From assembly GCA_021796055.1 (NCBI GenBank), contig JAJYOS010000091.1, positions 1 to 12,338 on the forward strand: 12,338 nt of DNA, written 5' to 3'. The DNA is from Bacteroidota bacterium. Its GTDB lineage: Bacteria > Bacteroidota > Kryptoniia > Kryptoniales > JAKASW01. The notes under the pieces are model-generated. The model did not search any database, was not told the origin of the DNA, and saw only the letters and a program-made list of their open reading frames with translations. Both the position numbers and the translations under genes were made by a program. Below are positions 7,081 to 12,338 of this stretch, in pieces; position 1 is the first letter of the stretch, and every line of letters begins with the position of its first letter.

Positions 7081-8538
7081 TTACTTTATTTTCAAGGTAC
7101 GGAGCATCCTGGAATAGTTGGAAGGCAGGAGTCCGAGCTTGCGCGCGGCATCGGCATCTGAAGTCGATTGTTTCCGGACAAATAAAACATACTCTCGCAT
7201 GAAAGCTTCCTGAGCCTCCCGAAGAGGCCTGATATTCCCATCAGCAAAAAAGTTCTCAGGTTTCATTTGACAGTCTTCATTCCCTTCCTGCGTTAGCCCG
7301 ATGGAGGCGTGAACGCTTGCCGCCGTCACAACTGAAAAGTCGTTCACGAGAATTCGCTGCACGAAATTCTGGAGCTCACGGACGTTGCCCGGCCAATCGT
7401 AATCGACGAGTTCCTTAATCCCCTCCGCGGTTACCTCCGGTTTCGCCCTATTCATCTCGTCGGCGAATAAGCTCAAAAAATGCTCAAGCAAGATCGGGAT
7501 GTCGTCTTTCCTCTCCCTCAACGGCGGAATCCTTATCGGCACGACATTGAGTCTGTAATAAAGATCCTCCCTGAATCTCTTCTCCTTGACTTCCGCTTTC
7601 AGCTCCTTGTTGGTAGCCGCGATGACCCTAACGTCCACCTTAGTGACCTGCGTCCTTCCAATTTTTTCCAGCTCGCCGTCCTGTATCACCCTGAGCAACT
7701 TCACCTGTGAGGGCAGCGGGAGCTCGGCGACTTCGTCCAGGAATATCGTACCATGATCGGCAAGCTCGAAAAGGCCGGGCTTGTCGGAGTTCGCTCCGGT
7801 GAACGCCCCTTTCTGGTATCCGAACAGCTCGCTTTCGAGGAGATCCGCCGGTATGCTTCCGCAGTTAATCGGGACAAAATTCTCAAACTTGCGGTCGCTA
7901 TTGTAGTGTATGTTTGCGGCGACGAGTTCTTTGCCCGTTCCCGACTCTCCGCTGATCAGAACATTGGCGTTGGTACGAGCGTACTTGATGATGTCATTGG
8001 CCATATTGACAATCGCCGGTGAAGCTCCAACGATCTGCTTGTCCTTAAGCCTCTCCGCCACGTTCTTCAGGAGTTTGCTATCGGATTTCAGTTTCCCCCT
8101 TTCCAGCTCTCGCTTTTCGAACGCGTTCAGGATTCCGAGGACGAAATCCGTCGGCTGGTAAATATGTTCCTCGATATCTATAGGATACTTCGTGCAGTAC
8201 CAGAAAGCGCCCGCTTTGATAAGGTTCGCGGCAAACGAAAAGTCCGACGCGCTGAGACTCATCTTTGTCACCACGATGATCTGCGGAGGGAGCGCGCCCT
8301 CCCTTAGCCTGGAAATGAGCGCGTCGCCCATCAGGCCACCCGCGATCTGGTAGTCCATGATTATCACATCGCAAAAATCCGGTGAAGAATGGAGCAGTTC
8401 GATGGCCGACGCGCCGTCCGAGACCACGTCGACTATCTGTATCTCTTCCCTGAACGGGGCGAGCGTGTTCTTTACACGCTCCACATCGAATTGCTCGTCC
8501 TCAATCAGAAGTACCCTAACCGCTTTTCTAGTCAGCAT
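7081..8538 (-). CDS. NtrC-family sigma54-dependent response regulator (REC-AAA+-Fis HTH)
   Basis: A DNA-binding response regulator that, once phosphorylated, should hydrolyse ATP to open sigma54 promoters. Positions below count from the GTG at 8541; from ATG 8538 they fall by one. The REC domain (1-125) has the acidic pair E14/D15, phospho-acceptor D63 and conserved T92 and K118. The AAA+ domain (about 170-398) has Walker A GESGTGKE (198-205), an intact GAFTGA loop (245-250) that contacts sigma54, Walker B TIFLDE (265-270) and sensor II WPGNVREL (383-390). A Fis-like helix-turn-helix lies at about 455-484 ('DADAARKLGLLPSNYSRML'). Length (485) is normal. The start is GTG-ATG in tandem, 10-13 bp after the kinase stop; no Shine-Dalgarno is evident, so translation is probably coupled to the kinase. 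Likely target: the symporter/glycosidase/receptor genes (inference). Confidence 0.95.
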   Translation of the reverse strand: MLTRKAVRVLLIEDEQFDVERVKNTLAPFREEIQIVDVVSDGASAIELLHSSPDFCDVIIMDYQIAGGLMGDALISRLREGALPPQIIVVTKMSLSASDFSFAANLIKAGAFWYCTKYPIDIEEHIYQPTDFVLGILNAFEKRELERGKLKSDSKLLKNVAERLKDKQIVGASPAIVNMANDIIKYARTNANVLISGESGTGKELVAANIHYNSDRKFENFVPINCGSIPADLLESELFGYQKGAFTGANSDKPGLFELADHGTIFLDEVAELPLPSQVKLLRVIQDGELEKIGRTQVTKVDVRVIAATNKELKAEVKEKRFREDLYYRLNVVPIRIPPLRERKDDIPILLEHFLSLFADEMNRAKPEVTAEGIKELVDYDWPGNVRELQNFVQRILVNDFSVVTAASVHASIGLTQEGNEDCQMKPENFFADGNIRPLREAQEAFMREYVLFVRKQSTSDADAARKLGLLPSNYSRMLRTLKIK

Positions 8539-8551
8539 CACAAATGAAGTT

Positions 8552-10024
8552 TTAGTTTTTAATGGTTATGACGAACCTGCATCCGCCTTCCGGAATATTT
8601 TCAGCGTAAACGCTCCAACCGCACTTCGCGGTCACGAGATCGTACGCGATGTAGCATCCATATCCGGTATGGCGATCAGCCGATTCCTTAGTCGATACGT
8701 TCTCCGCGAACAGCTCTTGTATCCCCTTCTCGTTCTTTTGAAGGAGCTGCTCGGCGATTCCCTTCCCGTTGTCCGAAACGATGATCCTCGATAATTTGTC
8801 AGCCGGCTCATACTCTGTCTTTATCGTGATCGTGATCGGTCCCTCTCCTCCGTGGTCTATACTGTTCTGTATCAGAGGCTCCACGATCTCCCACACCACA
8901 AACTCGTTCACGTGTACCTTTGGGAGGTCCTGACAAAATTCCGTGACGAATTTCGTCTTGTTGGATGGAATCGCGACGCGGAGAAACATGTTCTTCACGA
9001 TGAAATCTATGACCGCGTTGATGTCCGTGTTGAAATTCGATCCGCGAAAGATCTGGATCGGCGGATCGAACCATTTCATATCGTATATCACGCGGGAGAT
9101 AAAATTCGAATACTTCGATATCCGGTACTTCACCTCATCAATGTTGTCGGCGGTAAGAAGTTTTAGGTCTTCTTTGATAAACGCCATCACCTTCTCAGCC
9201 TTGTGATGCGTGTGGTATATCCTCTTTGTGAAAAGGAATTCCCTTTCGTGGGTGGTCCGCTCCTTGACCAGGCTTTCCCTTTCTTCAAAGAAGAGTTTCT
9301 GCGCCTTGTCCCTCTCCCTGATTGTGTACGCCGAAACGTAGTACATCGCGAGAAGTCCGAGAAGTATCAGCGAAGTATAGATGATCGAAGTCTCGTTATA
9401 ACTCGATACAATGGAGCCCGTGATGAAACTAAAGTTAGGCGTGTCCTTCATATAGACCGCCCCTTCGAATTCTCCGTGCGGGGAAAACGGGACGAACACA
9501 TTGAAAGTCTGTCTTCCCTGAAGTATCGTAACGATTTCTTCCCTGGACTTCAGCTCGTGCATGATCCTTGAATAAAGTCGGATTGCCTCCTCGTGCGAGG
9601 TAGAGGAAGGAGGAATCGGAAGAGCGGGATTCAACAAGTAATTCAGGAGAGCGCCCCCCTCATCGATGGCGCAAATCTTGTTCTTCCGGGATACGAGTAT
9701 GCAGATATCTTTAGCGTTCTTTGCAAGAAGTTCCTGGCTGAGAACGATGTTCAAAGCGTCCGTGACGCGAAGCCTTTGTGACGGCGACATCGGGGCACGC
9801 AGGTTGACGGCTTCAGTAAGAAGCTCAAGCGAAGTGGTCGTCACGTTAGCGAGCTTCTCAGCGGAGTTTCTCTGGTACCAGTTCTGCGTCTTCACCATGA
9901 AGGTACGGAGACTCGCGTTATGGATAAACGACAGGGCTCCCTGGAAGGCAAGCAAAACCACGAAGAGAATCGTGAAATGCCTGAGTTCAAACCTGTATTT
10001 TTCCAGCCTGTCAATAAGTTTCAT
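8552..10024 (-). CDS. Membrane-bound sensor histidine kinase with periplasmic sensor domain
   Basis: The likely cognate kinase of the regulator encoded immediately downstream. It has 490 residues. TM1 is at about 17-35, an extracytoplasmic domain of about 175 residues (37-212) follows, then TM2 at 213-233, a coiled/charged linker (235-265), a helical dimerisation region and a C-terminal ATPase domain. The ATPase has an N box 'EPLIQNSIDHG' (N387), G1 'SDNGKGI' (D418) and a G2-like 'TGYGCYIAYDLV' (453-464). The phospho-acceptor region is unusual: 'IYHTHHKAEKVM' offers H271, H273 and H274, and none sits in a textbook H-E/D-[LIV]-[KR] box. The periplasmic domain may be Cache-like, but I cannot assign it firmly. 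The neighbouring membrane-anchored solute-binding protein suggests the kinase reads ligand occupancy of that protein. The ATG at 10024 overlaps the TGA of a possible small upstream ORF as ATGA. Confidence 0.92.
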   Translation of the reverse strand: MKLIDRLEKYRFELRHFTILFVVLLAFQGALSFIHNASLRTFMVKTQNWYQRNSAEKLANVTTTSLELLTEAVNLRAPMSPSQRLRVTDALNIVLSQELLAKNAKDICILVSRKNKICAIDEGGALLNYLLNPALPIPPSSTSHEEAIRLYSRIMHELKSREEIVTILQGRQTFNVFVPFSPHGEFEGAVYMKDTPNFSFITGSIVSSYNETSIIYTSLILLGLLAMYYVSAYTIRERDKAQKLFFEERESLVKERTTHEREFLFTKRIYHTHHKAEKVMAFIKEDLKLLTADNIDEVKYRISKYSNFISRVIYDMKWFDPPIQIFRGSNFNTDINAVIDFIVKNMFLRVAIPSNKTKFVTEFCQDLPKVHVNEFVVWEIVEPLIQNSIDHGGEGPITITIKTEYEPADKLSRIIVSDNGKGIAEQLLQKNEKGIQELFAENVSTKESADRHTGYGCYIAYDLVTAKCGWSVYAENIPEGGCRFVITIKN

Positions 10025-10245
10025 TCATGGATCCCAAGAATTGACGTCCTGCCTGGCAGGAAAGAGCCACCGGGAAACGAAACAAGACACGCTCCGGTAT
10101 CGGCTTCCATCCCACCCCCCACCGGCGAGCGCCAGACCAACGATAGGCTGTCGTGTTTAGCGGGCTTCATCATGTGGCACAAGTTCAGATTCTCTTCTGT
10201 TATGATCGTTGTCCAAAAGTCATGAGCCGGCGAAAGGCGGAGCAT
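10021..10245 (-). CDS. Possible small gene between binding protein and kinase (hypothetical, 74 aa)
   Basis: A frame of 74 residues opens at ATG 10245, 10 bp after the binding-protein stop, and closes with TGA at 10023-10021, overlapping the kinase ATG in the arrangement ATGA that is typical of coupled genes. AGGTGA of the binding-protein stop region lies about 11 nt upstream, somewhat far for a ribosome site. The peptide begins MLRLSPAHDFW, has a run of Gly and Pro in its C-terminal half, two cysteines, no membrane segment or signal peptide, and matches no family I know. The same frame continues upstream into the binding-protein gene. It would fill an otherwise empty 231-bp gap within the operon; it may equally be an untranslated leader with an open frame by chance. 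Confidence 0.25.
   Translation of the reverse strand: MLRLSPAHDFWTTIITEENLNLCHMMKPAKHDSLSLVWRSPVGGGMEADTGACLVSFPGGSFLPGRTSILGIHE
10048..10060. repeat. Inverted repeat CCTGCC-T-GGCAGG in the kinase leader
   Basis: A perfect 6-bp GC-rich inverted repeat lies 24 bp upstream of the kinase start. With one unpaired base in the centre it is poorly suited to an RNA hairpin and more like a protein-binding dyad. No U-run follows it on either strand, so it is not an intrinsic terminator. Function unknown. Confidence 0.35.
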
Positions 10246-10255
10246 TGAACCGCTA

Positions 10256-11584
10256 TCACCTGTAAATGTCATATGTTTTGATCGACTGAGCCGCATCAGC
10301 TAGTGCGGCGCTCGCGCTCAACTTCCCGCTGATAGCTAGTTTGACGTAATACGAGATCATATCTGAAAATCGAGTGTAATCCGCGAGCGAGGGACGATGG
10401 ACGCCTGAATTCAGCAGCCCGATATAAAATTTCAGATCAGGGTTCTTTCTAACGAAATTCTTGTCCGCATAAACGTTCGCGTTTGACGGCAAATATCCCC
10501 CCTGCTCGAACATGATTTCCTGGATTCTCTTACGAATCAGGAATTTTATGAATGTAAGCGCCGCCTCCTTGTGCAGCGAGTACTTCGATATCATCAGGTC
10601 CCATCCGCCGAGGATCGACACAGCGGGATGTCCCGAGAAATGCGGCACCGGGGCCATCGCCCATTTCTCGCCGTGACCTTTCCTGGCAGCGGCATCGCGA
10701 AGCGTTTCGTCGATATCCGGCCACCCTCTCAGGAATATGCCGTTGTGTTTCAGGCAATAGTTCAGGCTGGATGTCTCCCTGAGATCGGTCACAGCGGGCG
10801 GCGATAGATGATATTTCTGTACGAGGTTGACCATCTTACGAACAGCCTCTTCGGCGCCCCGCGACTGCAGTTGAAAACTTCCTCGCGCGTAAAGCGGATA
10901 TCCGAGCCCGGCCATCATCTCGTCGAGGCTGCACATCAGCCCCTCGTAATTGTCCGCTTGAAAAATATAGAACGGATTCGGGCGCGACTTGAATTCCATC
11001 CCCAGCTTCTCAAACTCGCTCCAGGTTATTGAATGGCTCAACTCGTTTTCGATCACGGGCGCGTTCGGAAGCTTCTCTATTAAATCTTTCCGGTAATACA
11101 TCAATCCAACATCGACAAACAGCGGGATGGCGACGAGCGTGCTGTCGTAGTAACATGATTTCAAAGCAGATGGTAGAATTTTCGACTTCAGACTCTTTGG
11201 GAAATACGCATCGAGCGGATCGCACCATTTGGCAAATTTTGCCGTCCAGATCTCGTCTACCGAGAAGACGTCTACCTGGCTGCTCTTCGTCCTGAAGAAG
11301 CGGTCGAATAATTCCTTTCTCTGGTTTGTGCTGAACTTTGAAAAGGGTATGTTGATCGTCTCCACATGAATCCTCCCCTCGTACTCCTTATTGAAGTCGT
11401 TGATGACTTCTCTGTAGGCGGGACTTATATCGTCAGCGAGACTAATCGTTACCCCTTTCCCGCTGTTGGCCCCAAGTTCCCAAAGAGGCGGGAAAGCGTA
11501 GAAGAGCAAAGCGACCAGGATAGCGCTGAACACGATGATGAGGGTGTGGGTGGACTTTAAGATCCTCTTAATAATTGCGAGCAT
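10256..11584 (-). CDS. Membrane-anchored extracellular solute-binding protein, family 1 (sugar-binding type)
   Basis: A periplasmic binding-fold protein of the MalE/UgpB type, 442 residues from ATG 11584. This start is preferred over the upstream ATG at 11656 because AAGGAG precedes it and the membrane segment then lies at residues 14-32 (TLIIVFSAILVALLFYAFP). There is no lipobox cysteine and no clear signal-peptidase site, so it is probably held by an uncleaved anchor. Family features: 'VTISLADDISPAYREVINDFN' near 45, 'VDVFSVDEIW' near 104, 'AIPLFVDVGLMYYRKDLI' near 152, 'GGWDLMISKYSLHKEAALTFIKFL' near 326 and 'GGYLPSN' near 362. No permease or ATPase gene is adjacent; a histidine kinase and its regulator follow instead. 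I therefore infer a sensory role, presenting ligand to the kinase, over a transport role. Ligand unknown; sugar is likely from the family and context. Confidence 0.88.
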   Translation of the reverse strand: MLAIIKRILKSTHTLIIVFSAILVALLFYAFPPLWELGANSGKGVTISLADDISPAYREVINDFNKEYEGRIHVETINIPFSKFSTNQRKELFDRFFRTKSSQVDVFSVDEIWTAKFAKWCDPLDAYFPKSLKSKILPSALKSCYYDSTLVAIPLFVDVGLMYYRKDLIEKLPNAPVIENELSHSITWSEFEKLGMEFKSRPNPFYIFQADNYEGLMCSLDEMMAGLGYPLYARGSFQLQSRGAEEAVRKMVNLVQKYHLSPPAVTDLRETSSLNYCLKHNGIFLRGWPDIDETLRDAAARKGHGEKWAMAPVPHFSGHPAVSILGGWDLMISKYSLHKEAALTFIKFLIRKRIQEIMFEQGGYLPSNANVYADKNFVRKNPDLKFYIGLLNSGVHRPSLADYTRFSDMISYYVKLAISGKLSASAALADAAQSIKTYDIYR

Positions 11585-11651
11585 CGGCTCCTTCCGGTTT
11601 GTTAAGTGACCCGCCGGCCACAGAACAGCCAATGAAATGCCCGCTTGGAAA

Positions 11652-11669
11652 TGCAAGGAGTCTCTTGCA
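11652..11669. repeat. Inverted repeat TGCAAG-N6-CTTGCA in the binding-protein leader
   Basis: A perfect 6-bp dyad with a 6-bp spacer lies 68-85 bp upstream of the binding-protein start, within the likely mRNA leader. As RNA it could form a short stem. Function unknown. Confidence 0.3.
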
Positions 11670-11873
11670 AGATGGGGTGAACAAGCTGGGTAGTTGTATC
11701 AACATCCTATACGGGCGCGGCCTTCCCCCGTAAATTCGGCAACGGGCTTCACGGCGTTGAGAATATGAGGAATAGAATCTCGGGCGGGAGCCGCTCGTTC
11801 TTGACGCTGAAAAACAATTAGCAAGACCAAATCCTTTTGTACTTCTCTAACTCGAAAGGCGTGTGACTGGCCA

Positions 11874-11902
11874 AATTAACAAGGAACTCTAATGATTGTC
11901 AA
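11874..11902 (-). promoter_or_regulatory. Candidate sigma70-type promoter for the sensor operon
   Basis: On the minus strand a perfect TTGACA (11902-11897) is followed after 17 bp by TTAATT (11879-11874), a weak -10. Transcription would begin near 11867, leaving a leader of about 280 nt before the binding-protein ATG. The TGATAA dyad lies about 85 bp upstream of that start. Confidence 0.35.
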
Positions 11903-11941
11903 GCCGGTTAACCTTAAGTTACAAACGCGAGCACTTCTCGT

Positions 11942-11963
11942 TTTGATAACTACTCTTATCAAA
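11942..11963. repeat. Inverted repeat TTTGATAA-CTACTC-TTATCAAA (candidate operator)
   Basis: Perfect 8-bp arms around a 6-bp spacer, located between the two divergent promoters. The half-site TGATAA and the octamer TGATAACT recur at 7002-7009 in the gap before the symporter gene. This suggests one regulator acting on both; which one is inference. Confidence 0.5.
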
Positions 11964-12109
11964 GGCGCACGTTGACCGCACAGCACTAAATCTGAATACG
12001 ATCCGAAACGCCCAAATTCCTGCGGCAATCAAGTGATTTCAAAGATATCTGCGGGCACGGAACTTGAGAATCAAATGCAGTTGTGAAACTCTAACGGTAA
12101 AGGGTCTAA

Positions 12110-12338
12110 ATGCATTCTAACAAATTAAATCACCTGGGACGCAAGATTGTCCTCGCCGCGGCTCTCCTCTTCATATCGGGCGCCGTGTGGGCGCAGTCGT
12201 ATATCGGCAACTTCAGTTCATTTTCGGCAGAGGGGAACACAATTACAGTCAAAGCTGGCAAGACATCTCTCCGATTCATTCTCTACAAGCCAAATCTTGT
12301 ATGCGTCGAACGCGATCCAACCGCGTCATCCACGGGAA
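12110..12338 (+). CDS. Secreted protein with GH31-like N-terminal domain, 3' end cut by window edge
   Basis: Only the first 76 codons are present. ATG 12110 is preceded by AAAGGG at a suitable distance. Residues 1-28 are a signal peptide with a basic start (MHSNKLNHLGRK), a hydrophobic core (IVLAAALLFISGAVW) and a WA|QS cleavage site. The mature start, 'YIGNFSSFSAEGNTITVKAG', then 'LRFILYKPNLVCVE', matches the usual opening of the galactose-mutarotase-like beta-sandwich that precedes the TIM barrel in GH31 alpha-glucosidases, where the second motif normally reads '..F..P.ivRV'. Here Cys stands where Arg is usual. The enzymatic assignment is tentative, as the catalytic domain is outside the window. 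It diverges from the sensor operon across a shared regulatory region and so probably belongs to the same sugar-utilisation system. Confidence 0.6.
   Translation, partial: MHSNKLNHLGRKIVLAAALLFISGAVWAQSYIGNFSSFSAEGNTITVKAGKTSLRFILYKPNLVCVERDPTASSTG

Larger units (their letters stand above)
11585..12109. promoter_or_regulatory. Divergent intergenic region between the sensor operon and the plus-strand secreted-enzyme gene
   Basis: No convincing gene is seen in these 525 bp. They hold a ribosome site for the binding-protein gene (AAGGAG just after 11584), a TGCAAG-GAGTCT-CTTGCA repeat (11652-11669), a minus-strand sigma70-like promoter (11902-11874), a GGTTAACC palindrome near 11906, and the long TTTGATAA-CTACTC-TTATCAAA dyad (11942-11963). 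On the plus strand AAAGGG precedes the ATG at 12110, but I found no convincing -35/-10 pair there: TTGACC at 11972 has only a loose TACGAT 19 bp on. No -24/-12 element was recognised on either strand. Confidence 0.5.

Noticed and set aside
10048..10060. CCTGCC-T-GGCAGG as an intrinsic terminator of the binding-protein gene
   Set aside because: The loop of one base is too small, no U-run follows, and it lies nearly 200 bp after the stop, close to the kinase start.
9666..10160. 164-codon plus-strand frame over the kinase 5' end
   Set aside because: It is antisense to the kinase N-terminus and TM1, with no domain and no ribosome site of note.
11585..11656. Longer start for the solute-binding protein at ATG 11656
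   Set aside because: The extra 24 residues look like translated leader, and ATG 11584 has AAGGAG upstream and a sensible anchor position.
1..12338. tRNA, rRNA, CRISPR array, IS element or integrase
   Set aside because: I saw no spaced direct repeats, transposase or integrase motifs, or tRNA-like fold; nearly all sequence is taken up by the listed genes.

Overview
The window looks like a piece of a chromosome from a Gram-negative, FCB-group bacterium (Bacteroidota/Ignavibacteriota-like). The main reason is an outer-membrane TonB-dependent receptor with an N-terminal carboxypeptidase-regulatory-like domain, next to a periplasmic glycosidase of a type common in that group. Base composition is intermediate (about half G+C by eye), start signals are often weak, and there is no sign of recent insertion: no IS element, integrase, tRNA, rRNA or CRISPR. 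The taxonomic placement is inference.

Layout. Six genes lie head to tail on the minus strand. In order of transcription they are: a membrane-anchored family-1 solute-binding protein (11584-10256), a transmembrane histidine kinase (10024-8552), an NtrC-type sigma54-dependent response regulator (8538-7081), a 220-bp regulatory gap rich in inverted repeats, a sodium:solute symporter (6858-5395), a secreted six-hairpin glycosidase with C-terminal accessory domains (5435-2667), and a TonB-dependent receptor (2663 to beyond the left edge). On the plus strand, diverging from the binding-protein gene across a 525-bp intergenic region, the start of another secreted protein enters the window at 12110. 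Its N-terminus resembles GH31 glycosidases. A possible small gene (10245-10021) fits between the binding-protein and kinase genes and overlaps the kinase start as ATGA.

How the parts fit. No ABC permease or ATPase accompanies the binding protein, and it has an N-terminal membrane anchor instead of a lipoprotein signal. Together with the adjacent kinase and regulator this suggests a three-component sensory cassette: the binding protein detects a sugar in the periplasm and signals through the kinase to the regulator. The likely targets are the uptake and degradation genes: receptor (outer membrane), glycosidases (periplasm or outside) and symporter (inner membrane). The whole reads as a carbohydrate-utilisation locus built without SusD, SusR/HTCS or an ABC importer in the visible part. 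Inverted repeats built on TGATAA occur in both main regulatory gaps (6984-7007 and 11942-11963) and are candidate operators. The substrate cannot be determined from sequence; an alpha-linked oligosaccharide is plausible from the GH31-like and (alpha/alpha)6 enzymes.
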